Origin: Tetrastigma voinierianum | Lineage: Eukaryota; Streptophyta; Magnoliopsida; Vitales; Vitaceae | NCBI GenBank assembly: GCA_016808115.1 | Contig: JAEQBH010007369.1 | Location: forward strand, 145,141-209,140 | DNA length: 64,000 nt | Direction: 5' to 3' | In this document: piece after piece, positions 49,351 to 61,502 of the stretch | Numbering within the stretch: the first letter of the stretch is position 1 | Layout: each line of letters opens with the position of its first letter | Translations under genes and position numbers: made by a program | The notes under the pieces: model-generated | What the model was told of the DNA's origin: nothing | Seen by the model: the letters and a program-made list of their open reading frames with translations, nothing else | Database searches by the model: none

Positions 49351-51255
49351 TGAAGCCCCAAAACCAGGAGCTCCGTTGACTCCGTGTCGGCGCGGAAACA
49401 CTCGTGAATGTCGGGTGACTGACATCCACGAAAATTGGAATGAGTCTATTTGGCAAGAGCTCTGCCGAAACAAACACATCAAAGCAGTTCATCATGGCTT
49501 TCTGTAGAGTAAAGCAGCCACTTAGGCCCACAAACCCAACTACTCATCAATTAAATCCCAACTATATACAATAGTTTAAGAGAGTAATAAAATTATCGCT
49601 TATCGCCGTATATCAGAAACATAGAGTTGTCGTATGTACATAACAAAACCAAAGCCACAATTCGGCTTTCTTCTAAAGCGACCTCTAGGATAAGGTAGTC
49701 TCCTCGGGGCAGCTCCACGTACTTGAAAATAATATCCCTCTGGCGGGTAGGCTAATGCTCGATGGTGGAATCACCTAAATGGGTTACTCTAAGCTTTCAA
49801 TTCGTATCACGATACTCGATGAAAGCAATACGTTCAGTCATGTGATCCTGCTTGGATATCACATGTTAACTCATGCCCCGGAGATTCTCACGACTCCCTC
49901 ACACTTGCCTAAGCCACGTGAAACCTTAATTTTCAAAACAAAGATATTTGTTTTTAATTATAGAACGACATAGATCTAAGTATTGGACGACTCAGATGAT
50001 CTATTTAGTGGACAGCCCTCGATCATATCAATTGGGCGGCTAAAATGATTGATATTTTATATGGACTACCCTCCGATAATTGTGTATTAGTCAACCCTCG
50101 AAACCACTCTCTCAATGAACCACCTCGTACGCCACTCTGTATTCTAGGAATTTTGGTGCATATATGGAATGCATGATGCCCGATTAAATTACAATTATAC
50201 TTATATAAATATATAATCGTACGTATATTCACATAATTTAAATCCACAAACATGTAGCCCCTTAATTTCACGATCCATTCGTCAAAATTATTTCAGTGTT
50301 CAATGATCAAAGCAATTCAGCGAATTCTAGACGAGCCTTAACGTTTTAAGCTTTTTTAAAAATTTATTTCGTGTCCTTTATTCCACGTGAGCAGGTGAAA
50401 CCCTCCCAGTTCTTTATTCCATCGAATACCGATATGAAGTTCATTTGTGAACTCGAAGCCAGCAGCATTCCGGCCTTATACACATCAGCACTTTATAGCT
50501 CAGTGGCACTAAACGGCCCCAAAGCGATGCATGGACTGCTTACGGACTAAATGAACTCAAATAATTTCAACAATTCGGTCCCCGAGTTTTGGGATGGAGT
50601 CACTGTTATTCAAGGCCTCAAACGTCGAAACATCGCCAGCATTTAAACGAAGTGTAAAAATAAAGTAGGATAAATCCCTACCTCACGGAGTTTGCTTGAA
50701 ACTCAGCCCAGTCTCTGCGTTGCACTTTGCCGCGTAGGCGACTAAACTAACTGCTTTCAGAGAATCGGCGAATCAGTCTCGCGGGATGCCAGAGAGAGGC
50801 CTCATGCCGACAAAAGAACTTCGAAACAGCCAAGCCACTGCCCGTTTACGGACCTCCCACGTTTTGGTCTCAATTGAAGGGAGACAACACTATGCATGTT
50901 TGTCTTATTCATTAAAATTCCATTCAATTCCATCTATGTCCTTCATGCAGATTTTGACCGTGCTTCTTTCGTGGTCGAATTCCATTAGACTACTCTCTTT
51001 AAATACGGCGTATTGTAACATGTGTACATGTTATAGGTGACTTTGTCACCTCATATTCGTTTCAGCACACGATACTTGATGCCTCGGCGTGTAAATTCAT
51101 TATCTCAGATTAAATGAAATCGTGATATTAGGTAGATTCGTGAATGATTCGAGTGAAATCCGTTTAAATAAGTAGAGATCTGAGAATAAATTTTGGATTT
51201 TGACCGAAATTCGATTTTTGCCCTTGATGAGAAAATTAGAATTTCTCGGGTCTTA
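49351..51255 (-). repeat. Gypsy 5' LTR (family A)
   Basis: Its upper end reads TTTCTCGGGTCTTAC (to 51255), the reverse complement of the family A start; the final A is lost. It contains the GTCCA-type array at about 49960-50110 and the block ACAACACTATGCATG near 50885. Confidence 0.82.
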
Positions 51256-53999
51256 CTGACTCTTTCCTCTGCATGTTTTCTCCTTCCACTTTTTATTCCT
51301 AAGTTTTCCCTTTACTTTCATTTGCATGTAATGTTGTTAGTTAAAATAAAATGGCATAAACGTCTTAGCCGCGAACTACGATATCCTTCATACTTTGTTT
51401 AATTTTGGATTATTGGGAAATAAAGCATGTTCTTCTATTGATCTTTCTTTTGATTGTACATCATGAAAACTTGAAAAATTAAAGTTCTACCTTTTCCTCG
51501 TCATGCATCTCATTGCCTCACAATGTTTTAGAAGCATTCATAATGATGTTTGGGGGATTGCACCTGTTGTTTCTCATGGCGCATTACAAGTACTTTTTTA
51601 CTTTCATTGATGACTTTAGTCTCTTTACTTGGGTTTACTTCCTCCGAGCTAAGGGTGAAGTTTTTCAATTATTCATTGCTTTCTTGCACTTCTTGAGACT
51701 CAATTCTCTGCCAACATCAAGGTCTTGAGCTCTGATTCTGGCGGGGAATACATGTCTAATGAGTTTTAGGTTTTTCTTCAAAGTAAAGGGATCATCTCTC
51801 AGCGTTCTTGTCCTTCGACACCACAACAAAACGGTGTTGTTGAAAGGAAAAATCGCCACCTTCTTGATGTAAGTAAAAAAAGACTCTTTTGCGAATCATA
51901 TTTCCTCCTCGTTTTGGTGTAGGCTCTTTCTTTGCCAGTTCATTTGATCAATCGCTCCTCTCCTGATAATCATGCTTTCTCCTTTCTACAAGTTGTTTGG
52001 TCATTTCTCCTTTATATTCTAATCTTAGTTTGTTTTGGTTGTGTTTGTTTGTTGCATCTCCGCTACTCACTTCGTAGCATAAAACTTACTGCTTAGTTTG
52101 TTAAGTGTGTTTTTCTTGGTTATGTTATTCCTCACAAGGGTTATGTTTGTTACGATCCCCATGCTTCTCGTATACGGGTTTCCGAAATGTGATCTTCTTT
52201 GAAAATCAATATTTCTTTCTATCTCATCCTTCAGCCATCATACATGTGTATCTATACCTTTATTTTTGAATCTCGACAATTGTGGAGCAGTTCAGAAACT
52301 GGTTTGTGTATAAGAGCGTAGTCAACGAGTTTAGTTCCACTTCTTTTGTGCCTCCTTCCGATGCGGACCTCAGTGCTTTGATCTCTCTTACTTCTGAGCT
52401 CTTAATTGATCTACTCGTCTTCTCGACCCTTGAGTGTGTTTCTTCTCTCCTGTCTCTCTTGTTGCTACTTTATCCATTATTTCCATTCCCTCTTGCTACA
52501 AACAGGCCATGGAACATGAGTGTTGGAAAAGCGGAACTTCAAGCACTTGAGGAGAATCACAATTGGGATATTGTTCCTTGTCCCCCTACACTCAAACCTA
52601 TTAGGAGTAAATGAGTTTTTATATAAGAACCGTTCGAGTGGCTCTTTGGATCGAAATTTACCAAGGCTCGCCTTGTAGCTTTGGTAACAAGCAGGAGTAT
52701 GGGGTTGATTATGAGAAGACATTTGCCCCTGTTGCCAAAATGACCACGGTTCGAACCATCTTAGCTATTGCTGCTTCACAGTCGTGGTGACTACATCAAA
52801 TGGATGTGAAGAATGCCTTTTTTCATGGTGATCTCCAGGAGGAGATTTACATGAAGCTTCCCTCTGGTATGACTACTTCTTCTCCCCATGATGTTTGTAA
52901 GCTCAGGCGTTCTTTGTATGGGCTCAGCAAGCGCCCTTGGCTTAGTTTGAGAAGTTCCTTGATACCCTTCTTTCCTTCAATTTTACCTGAAAGTCAATAT
53001 GATTCTTCTCTCTTCCTTCACGTCATTAATTATAGTTATTCTCTTAGTTATGTGGATATGATATTATCATTCTGCCTTGGCGTGGTTGTTACTAAGCTTC
53101 AGCAAGCGACACATACAACTTTCCATATGAAGATCTTGGCCAGCTCACGTACTTCTTAGGATTGGAGTTCATTACTCGATCCCATGGCCTTTTCGGTGAG
53201 CCAGGCGCCGTGTTTTGAGTCCTTATGCTTTGGCTGGATTTGGAGGACACTTCTTTGTTGATACTCCTGCGGTAAATGTCAAATACAAAGAAAGATGAAG
53301 GACGCCACAGTTGAACCTACTCTCTATCGGTAGCTTAGTTGGGAGTCTTATCTACTTGACCACTCTTTCATTTGATATACCATATATTGTTCATCAGTGA
53401 TCAAATTGTCTATCTTCTCCTCGGCATCTCCATCTTGCTCTGAGTTAAATCGCATCATTATTTATCTTCAAAGGATCACCTACTCGTGGGTTGGTCTTTT
53501 TCTCTGGCGCCGCTTCTCTTACCAGCTTGTTGCCCTATGGTAAATCTTGATTGAAGTGGAATTAATGCGGATACACATTGATCTACTACAGTTGGTGTAT
53601 GTTTAGGTGATATAATTTCTTGGAGATGTAAAGCGAGATTGTGTTTCGTCCTCTGAGGCTAAGTGACTGTACTTATATTTCTTGCTTGATACGAAATTGT
53701 ATGGCTATATGGTCTCCTTAAGGAGCATTGGTTTCCTTAGACTACTTCTACTCCTCTTCATGCTGATAACACTAGTGCTATTTAGATTTTCACCAATCTA
53801 GTTTTTCCATAGGCACTTTTGAAGCCGCATTCAAGGGGTGAGTTGTCATTCTATTCGAGACACTTTGGAAAGTAGGGTGATATCACTCTCATATCTCTTT
53901 TGATCTCAAAGTGGTGATCATCTTTGAAGCTACGACTCGGCCAGTAGCATCAATTTCTTGTTAACCGGTGTTTAGGTGACTTACGGCATGTTGAGGGGA
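51256..53999 (+). pseudogene. Copia pol: integrase, reverse transcriptase, RNase H
   Basis: The frame resumes right of the gypsy insert. The pre-integrase region ends in a 'GKSKVLPFPRHAS' block at about 51490. The integrase core follows at 51513-51880: 'YFFTFIDDFSLFTWVYFLRA', 'SDSGGEYMS', then 'TPQQNGVVERKNRH', which keeps the D, D and E positions. Reverse transcriptase is at about 52500-53160: 'YGVDYEKTFAPVAKMTTVRT', 'MDVKNAFFHGDLQEEIYMK', 'CKLRRSLYGL'. The catalytic YVDD has lost one Asp codon by a 3-base deletion (53049-53060 reads YVDM). RNase H remnants run to 53999, with a purine-rich tract (TTGAGGGGA) just before the 3' LTR. Many single-base shifts separate the blocks. Confidence 0.9.
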
Positions 54000-54267
54000 T
54001 GTTAATATTGGGTTACGAGGAGTTTATGCAATTTCGGACTCTATTATTAGCTATATATATTATCTTACCATGTATAAATGCTAAAGAGTAGGAATCTGTT
54101 AGTTACCATGTATAGATGCTAAAGATTAGGAATTTGTTAGTTCCATGTATAGATGCAAAAGATTAGATAATATGGGAGACTATATGTATGGCATATACTA
54201 ACAGAATCCAGAGAGGAACTTTTCCAAAATCTCTCTTCGTATTTTTCTGTTATCTAGTATTTTGACA
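54000..54267 (+). repeat. Copia 3' LTR
   Basis: It starts TGTTAATATTGGG directly after the purine tract and ends TAGTATTTTGACA. It holds the same three tandem units of 36-38 bases as the 5' LTR. Confidence 0.88.
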
Positions 54268-54549
54268 TATAAAACGATTTCCAAAGGTTGAAGATGACTT
54301 GAATATGGGCTGATTTTTTAGCCATGGGCTATGGATTTCCCTCACAGACTAGGCTCAAATCTTGAATTAAATTTGGGCTTGGGCCTTATTAAGATTAAAC
54401 AATTAAAAAAAAAAAAGGATGGCAGAATGATTCAGGGTTGCGAACTCGTGACCATCATATATAATTAAAGGCAGTCAACCACTAGGCTTAATGGTTGGTT
54501 GATGAATCTATATATATTCAGAGATATTTGTCCAGTTTGATTCAAGGGT
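54268..54549. other. Short flank with a tRNA-like pair of boxes
   Basis: On the minus strand, CCTAGTGGTTG near 54475-54485 and AGTTCGCAACC (54436-54446) resemble polymerase III A and B boxes at tRNA-like spacing. An A run at about 54404-54415 lies beyond the B box. It may be a SINE fragment; evidence is thin. Confidence 0.3.
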
Positions 54550-54554
54550 ATCCA

Positions 54555-57500
54555 TGACACACCCCCACCCCCTACTATCGGCGGGTGTGCTGGCCACTCT
54601 GAGAAATCCCAGTAATTACCTCTAGCAGTGAAAATCCTGTGAAGCGAAGCCGTATTGCTTGCTTCAATCTCGTATAATTTTTTTTCTTTTCTAAACTTAT
54701 GATTTTATAAAATTTCGGCAGCATAACAACTGCATATAGGACATGTCCCAAATCCTGTATACACAATTTTACACATTTCCAAATATGGCAACCAACAACA
54801 TTCTCAAAGAGCCTCGAGCTCACACATTTTCACAAAACTATACTATGTACATACATGCTCCATTATACAAATTCAAAGTATTTTATTACAAGATTATTAA
54901 TTCTGACCCTTTGATACAAGGTCGGGAGAATCCTGCCTCTTTCAGTGATAAGCGTCTGTGCTGGAAAATAGTTTTAAAATAGGAAAATAATGAATTCACT
55001 TGAGCTCAATGAGTGTATGCTATAAAATGATTTCTTTTACGAAAATATCTCAAAGCGGTAAACTCTCTTTACAAGATATTTTCGGAAATCTTCTTACTTT
55101 GTAAAGTTTCTAAAACTTTAAATCTCTTACTTGCTTTCTTTACCTTGCTTTAAAAGTTTCCAAAACTTTTCATAAACCTCTTGCTTTAAAGTTTATAAAA
55201 CTTTTCACCGAACCGCAAGAACTGGCTCGACCGCTTTGAAATAAAAACGGGAGCCTGGGCTCAACCGTTTGCTTTGAAATAAAAACGGGAGCTTGGGCTC
55301 AACCGTGCACCAGTGGTTGATTTTTCAAAATTGTATAAAACATTCTTATAAATCATCAACCCTTTAGAGCCTTACGCTTCTTTGTACCTAGTGAACACGG
55401 GAGCACGGGCATCGGCCAGGTGCCGGTGGAAGGACACAGGTCAGCATCACCTAGGTGGAAGGGCCTTGGCCCGCGTCACCTTTAGATGAAATATGGTGGA
55501 GATTGACGCAGGTCTCCATCACCATAATTTAGTTAGGCTCTAACCCTATATACTCTGAAATCGTGCCACAGTCTCCTTTAAATGCATGATGCATGATCTA
55601 AGTTTAAGCCAGGCAAAATGCAAATCGTGCCATGATATCACACCGCACTTGCGCGCCCGGAATACCACAAAGCATTATGTTTGCTTTAGACTAAAGGGAT
55701 TTTTAGTTAGGCTATTTTACAAAATAGACTTTTGTTTGCTTGCTTCTTTGAAATATGGTTTTACAATTCGAAACCATTCCTTGCTTACTTTCAAAACATG
55801 GTTGAATAAATCAAAACCATTACTTGTTGCTTTTCATATGGTTTAAATCAAAACCATTTTGTTTGTAAAACTCATTACTTGCTTTAAACATCTAGTTTAC
55901 AATTAAAACCATTAAATACAGTGTAAAGTTTATAATAATAATACACTAGTATTTGAAAAATAGGTTTGAACACTCACCTCTTTGTTTCCCGAAACTTGAG
56001 CGCAACTCCGGCTACTTTCCCTCTTTTTGCTTTAGCCTACACACTCAACGAATCGGCAGCGTATTAATTTACTGCGTATAACGTAAAACTTAACGGCCTT
56101 GCATGATCACTTTAGGGTCGCACAGCATTCATATAAAAGTAAAATTAACAATTTACCCTTGAGCGCTAAAAAAACCCTAACAAAAAAACCCTCATTTTGG
56201 CAGCCTTTTCCAACAATACTCTATGGACTTTATTTTAAAATTTATTCCAAAATGTCTTCAAAATTATGAAACTCTCCAGATCAGTCCTTTATATATCCAA
56301 TGACATTTATTTAAATTTTCAATTTAAATTCCTTCTCTAGAACCCTCAACCACATAATACAAATTTAGCACCTATTTTGATGCCAATTTGTTTAACTCAC
56401 TGAATCACCTACTGTTATCCTTGATTTCTAGGATCTTAACTCCATAAATTGGAAATGGTTTCTTCACTCATTTGAAGCTATGGTTATAAGGTTTCTTCTC
56501 CAATTGGAATCACCCAATTTGGATCACCAAAACTCAAGTTATTGTATTTTACATTTAGATGACTCAATTTGGCAGAACAGAATCTGCACATAGCTCCATT
56601 TTGAAAAATTTTCTGGGCACTTTGGGGTTACAATTTACATGCACTTCCTTCAGATGCTTATTCCCATGGAAGTCTATTTTACCCATAATTTTGAATCACT
56701 TAATTTGGATAGGTGAAGAAACTCTATATGGCCAAAACACTACAACCATACCGAAACAAAACATAATCAGTAGGCTACACAGGCTCACCTTTCAGTCCAT
56801 GTTGGGAGCCTTGGGCTACAATTTTGCTCTTGAGAAGAAGTCCCGCTTCTATACATTGTAGCCCTAGATCTTATGGTTCTTTACCAATTGGAATAAATTA
56901 AATTTGGATAGTTATAAGTTAATCTATAGCCAAAACAAAAACAGGGAGTTTTCAAAAATTTGACATCAATTCCTTTAAAATATTAACATTCTCCTTTGTT
57001 TTTTTTTTACAACCATTCCTCAAAATTCATCATGGAATTCATCCAAAACAACTCCATAATACTTGTATTGGTGGTTTGGAACCTCCTACCACAAAACCCT
57101 AGGTGAAAATCCAAGAACTCTTATGAATTCTTAGAAAAGTCAGCTGCTGGTCTTCATAAAACCATATAAATATGATGATTATTGTTTATTTTTCTGTGCG
57201 ATTGAGGTTTTACTGCATATAACTCCAACAATTCAAGGGTTTGGTGATCTCTTCCCAAAACCCTAGACAAAGACATGATTCCTCGAGCAGAAACCTTAGG
57301 AATCCAAAACGCTATAGATTGAAATAACATCTTTGTGGTTTGACCTTCTTCTCATACTCTTTATTCTTCTTATAGTATCCTCTTACTCTTCTTTTCTCCC
57401 TTCTTCTCCTCTCCTACGGGTTGCCCTAGCCAAAATGAAATGAGACCAAATGAATTTGTTTGTCTCATATCTCTTTTATAATCCCATTTTTCACTTAATT

Positions 57501-57824
57501 GCAAAGAGGTCCTTGATCACTTTAATATTGCAAATCAACTTGTTTTATTTAAATTTTTGGCATCCACATCTTCTCAAGATTTGCACATCAACTTTTGACA
57601 TTTCTATTATGGCCCATCTCTGCTTATTTTATGATTTTCATATCCTTTATGACAATTACAATTTTACCCTTTCTTCTAGCATCACATTCCGGGTTTACTA
57701 ATTTTATCATTTCCTAATTTCATCCTTAAAATAACTCCCAAAAATATCAAAATGTGACACTTGGTGCTCGTATACGCCCCTACAGTTTCATGTACTGTAC
57801 ACTGTGTCGGGACGGGGCGTTACA
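54555..57824 (-). mobile_element. Solo LTR of family D, 3.27 kb, perfect target duplication
   Basis: Reading plus, the block starts TGACACACCCCC and ends GGGGCGTTACA. ATCCA flanks it exactly at 54550-54554 and 57825-57829. On the minus strand it starts TGTAACGCCCCG, the common start of plant Ty3/gypsy LTRs, so minus orientation is likely. It has internal short tandem repeats: two units around AAATAAAAACGGGAGC (about 55239-55310), CTTGCTTTAAAGTTT units (55130-55200) and AAACCATT(A/C)CTTG units (55770-55880). No coding motif was found. Confidence 0.87.
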
Positions 57825-57829
57825 ATCCA

Positions 57830-58203
57830 ATAGTCCTCCTTGTTTGGATACAGGATAGACATAACCTTTAATTGGTTGCAAGGAATTTGTTTGGCCGCAT
57901 ATTGCTTTGTTTAGTTAACTAAGGGTATCAATAATCCTCTCTGTTAGCTATAGGGATGGACAATACCTATATGGGATAGCCCTATTTCGGTTAGGATACT
58001 TACTGGTATGTTTGATTTGCTCTGATAGCCATTAGATTCTAAATTCATAATATTTGGTGTCTAAAAGGGATTTGAACCCAATACCTTATAGTCTTAATGT
58101 AAGTGCTCTACCACCAAGCTAGGTGTGAGTTTTATTCCTTTTTACATGGAGTTCCTTTATAGAGACTTATGGCTATTAACAATGTGGCCAAGAATTTACC
58201 TCT
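57830..58203. other. Flanking DNA between LTRs
   Basis: It contains the tRNA-like stretch listed below and no protein-like frame. GGATAGACA and GGATGGACAATACC blocks may be loosely repeated. Confidence 0.4.
58056..58128 (-). other. tRNA-like sequence, probably SINE-derived
   Basis: On the minus strand, TAGCTTGGTGG (58111-58121) resembles a polymerase III A box and GGTTCAAATCC (58068-58078) is a perfect B box (GGTTCRANYCC), about 33 bases apart. A 'GGTAGAGCAC' D-arm-like run lies between them. The ends do not pair as a 7-bp acceptor stem, so I do not call a functional tRNA. A tRNA-derived SINE head is the better reading. Confidence 0.5.
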
Positions 58204-59600
58204 AGTTGAGGTTTTGATGATAACAAACTAAAGGTTATTGGTTACTAATGGTTAAAAATGAGTTGAGTGATAGGTTGAAGTTGATCAAACATTAAATGAA
58301 GATAATATAAATTAAAATGACAATGATATAATTGATCAAGCTCTTGGGAAGTAGAGAAATTCACTCAAGTCAAAGAACCAAGAAGACAAGTAACCAAGAT
58401 TCTAAACTCAGCATCAAGTAAAGATTTTGATAAGCAGGGTCATGTAAAATGAATGCATTAGTGCACTTTAGGATATCATCAATTATCATGCATCACTCAC
58501 AAACTCGGTTTTCAAATCCTAAATTGCATATATTTTGAAAACTAGAGTTAAATCATAAAACCTTAGACTTAATAATGCTAAAATGAGCTTCAATGTTTAT
58601 CTAAGGTTTAGAAGTGTTTTAAATCAAACAAAACATGAATTTGAACCTTGATAGAGGTTGTGGAAGACGCCAAGCGGTTGACCCGAATAAACGATCTTGG
58701 CGTTAATTGACGATGCACAGCCAACGAACGTGCCGGTCTCGTAGATAGTGTAGACTTGCGAATAGTAACCGGTCTTGTAAACGATGCGGTCGACCCGGTT
58801 AATGAACTGAAGGGTAGTAATACTCAACTTATTGGATGCAAAATCAGCCAAAATCGGAAGGAAATGGTCGACGGTTAGTGCGGTGAATTCCGACTACAAA
58901 ATGGTAACATTTATGTACCATATTTCTCATGACGGCTAGTGTCACGAGTAACGTCGGCCAGGTTAGCGGCAATGATCTAAGTTCCCTCTATAAATGGAGT
59001 GTAGGGGATCATTTGTTGGATAAGACACTTGTTGAATATCCTCTCAACCGTCCCATTTCTCTTGTGAATCGATTCTCGAGCTAAGATTGTGAGTGCATTC
59101 ATTTACGCCCCAGGCATATTGTAAAAGTGCACCTTTGTGTTGATCAAAGCTTGAGTTATGGTGAAATATCTTGAGAGCTTGAGAGAGTGTCTTATTATGC
59201 TTAAGCGAGAAAGCTTCAAGTGTGTATATCTTGAAGGCTTTGTGAAGAGCCAATTGGAGCCATAATCCAAGTGTAATCAAGCTCGGGATTGGAGCTTGGA
59301 ACTTTGAGTGTGTATAGCTTGAAGGAGGAATTTTAGTGGGGCCAGTTCTATGGTGAAGCTTTCGGGTTGGAGCTTACCACTAGTGGAACCTAGGTTGAGA
59401 GGTTGAGGGAGAAGTAGGCGTAGGCAAGGAAGTGTCAAACCCTTTATAAATCACACAAGGTTTGTTTCTCTATCCTTATCTCTTTAATTTATTATTGTGC
59501 ATTAAATTTAATATTTGTTATTGTCTGAAAGTTTTTGAGAAAACCAATTCCCACCGCCCCCCTCTTAGTTAAGTTGCTAAGTCATATTGAACTTCGAATA
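58204..59600 (+). mobile_element. SIRE/Maximus-type copia LTR, probably solo or truncated
   Basis: The start, TTGAGGTTTTGATGATAACA, is the typical opening of SIRE-type LTRs. Further typical blocks are CACTAGTGGAACC near 59380, AGTAGGCGTAGGCAAGG near 59416 and a C-rich CCCCCCTCTTAG near 59558 close to the 3' end. No primer site follows, and internal gag or pol is absent. Short frames inside are not protein-like. Confidence 0.6.
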
Positions 59601-59779
59601 AAATTTATGAAAATGTGTTGTCGAAACGAATTAAAAACACAAAGTATTAGAGACTTAATACGGCACACACTCTACTAATGAACTAAGTATCACAGTTGAT
59701 ATTAGATGTCATTTGCGGTAGTTTTATGTTTAAAATATAGGAATTAAATTTCTATATTAAATTTATTGTAATTATTTGT

Positions 59780-61379
59780 ATGTGTAATCAAAATACATTC
59801 GACGAGAATCAAAAAGCGAAGGAAATAGGTGCGACCAGCGCATACTCTGACGAGGCGTGACAAAGGCGAAAACTTCTCGCGATAGAGCTTTTATATCGTA
59901 ATGGAAGCGACCAATTTAGGCCAAATTTTGGGGATCTGGCGGTATTCATGAAGTGCGGCCCAACATTGGAAAGTCTATAAATGAGCGTATCTGGGAACGC
60001 ATGCACAACTGCAAATCCAGACTTCTAGGGGTTGAAGACTCTTTGTATATTATTTTCTTTTTTTTTTTAAATTTTTCCTTTTGTTCCTTTTTAGTAGATT
60101 TAATTTTGGCGTAGTTTTAGTTAGTTTCCTTGCAGTTTTTGGGAGTTCGATGTGGGCTGTAGTGCGGCTCAGTGGAATTTCTTATTAGATTTTCTCTTTC
60201 ATTCTTTCATTTTGAATAAAATGGAGTTTGGAAAATTTATGGATTTCATTGTTCGGTTCATTTACTTTGGGTGATTTTCTTGATCAGTTAGTCATTGATA
60301 TGAGTAGACAGTTTTGAAGGTTAGGCTCCTTTTTAGGAATAAATTAGATGTTGATGTCATTTTACTGAAGTGGAAGAGAACACCTTGTTAGAATTAACAG
60401 TTTATTTGATTTATACATTATTTATAGACAGGTGACACGTACTAGTCACAGTGTATCAGGCAAAGTATTATCTTGCTTTGATTTCAAGAGGCCCTTTCGT
60501 GACATAGAGATGAAGAATCATAGGGGGTAAAGAGCAATTCTTTGTAGATAGTAGATTAATACTTTGGAACTAATGAACTCTGAAGATTACTCGGATCATC
60601 GATAACTTACTCATGGTTTTAAGGATAGTTTGGTGAAATACTCAGTTTAATCACTCGGAGGTTTTTCCTTTCTCACGATGAAAGAGTTACGATCCCCATG
60701 TTAGCGGGATCTAATTAAGAAATAGAAGACTCATTAGTATTGAAGGATGAGAATTTCCACTCCCTAAATTGGAGAAGGCTTACATGATATCCTATCTATG
60801 AAACGAAATTCTCAGTCCTAGATAGAGTAGCAATCTGAAAATACACAAATCTTAGAAGATGATTATATCTTTGAAGTAGTTGATTAGATTCATGAGTAAA
60901 ATGGTATGAATCTCTAAAATTCAATCGAAGTATGGCGAGGAGAAATCCAAATTATACCCATGATGCATCTTTGCAATGAATTGACATAACATGAAAGCAG
61001 CTGAATTCAAAATGATCACGAAATTGACATGGTATTCATTGATCTATGTTCTATTGTTGTCTCATAGGTGACTCTAAACCTAATACTTATTAATATTTTA
61101 TACACTAATGATTTTACTTTAGTTATTATTTTATTCATTTTCAATCATCATAATATTAAAGTTCAAATAGAAAGGATCTTGAGTAGTTGAGATGTTTAGT
61201 TTGTAGTTCATCCTCAATCCTGCAGAATGATATACGAATGAATGAAAATCCACTTTTATTACTTGTACGATATGTGCACTTGCAGTGATTAAACCAATCA
61301 AAATCTTTAATGAATCCAGTTTACAAAAAAAAAAAAAAAAAGGACAAACATATATTTTCATCACATTGTGGTCTTAACA
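59780..61379 (+). mobile_element. Family C-related LTR (Athila/Tat-like), 5' edge uncertain
   Basis: The end GTGGTCTTAACA at 61379 corresponds to the end of the solo LTR at 8253-10439. Upstream the two copies share layout, for example TTACTCATG...ATGATGAGA-like blocks, a TCGATCCCCATG-like block and the GGAGAAATCCAA run (60951 here, 9940 there). The T run at 60058-60068 and the A run at 61326-61341 are inside. The 5' edge could not be set. Confidence 0.5.
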
Positions 61380-61385
61380 AGTTTT

Positions 61386-61403
61386 TGGTGCCGTTGCTAG
61401 GGA
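61386..61403 (+). promoter_or_regulatory. Primer-binding site, tRNA-Asp type (first copy)
   Basis: TGGTGCCGTTGCTAGGGA matches 15 of 18 positions of TGGCGCCGTTGCCGGGGA, complementary to the 3' end of plant tRNA-Asp and used by Athila/Tat-type elements. It lies six bases after the LTR end. Confidence 0.75.
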
Positions 61404-61502
61404 TTAGAAAATAGTCCTTAGTAGCAGTTCCATAAGTTTGTTTATATATAATCTTGTTTGTTCACTGGTTTATCTATATCACATTTTGATTGATCAAGTT
61501 TT

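Larger units (their letters stand above)
42099..51255 (-). mobile_element. Full-length Ty3/gypsy retrotransposon (family A LTRs)
   Basis: The element reads on the minus strand: 5' LTR 49351-51255, internal region 44004-49350, 3' LTR 42099-44003; both LTRs come out at about 1.9 kb. The left flank CGACT (42094-42098) and the right flank TGACT (51256-51260) form a 5-bp duplication with one mismatch, and the copia frame continues across it. A purine-rich tract (AAGGAGAGAA on the minus strand, 44005-44014) precedes the 3' LTR. The primer site is not clear; a degenerate tRNA-Met-like match lies near 49332-49345. Confidence 0.85.
35641..54267 (+). mobile_element. Ty1/copia element, interrupted by two younger insertions
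   Basis: The element consists of a 5' LTR (about 35641-35908), a primer site, gag start (to 36315), further gag and protease region (40884-42098), integrase to RNase H (51256-53999) and a 3' LTR (54000-54267). The gaps are filled by a solo LTR (36316-40883) and a gypsy element (42099-51255). At both gaps the copia frame resumes exactly after removing the insert plus one copy of its 5-bp target duplication. Over the alignable 218 bases the LTRs agree at roughly nine positions in ten. No clear target duplication of the copia element itself was found. Confidence 0.88.

Noticed and set aside
58056..58128. Functional tRNA gene
   Set aside because: Box B is perfect, but the ends do not form an acceptor stem and the anticodon arm is not convincing.
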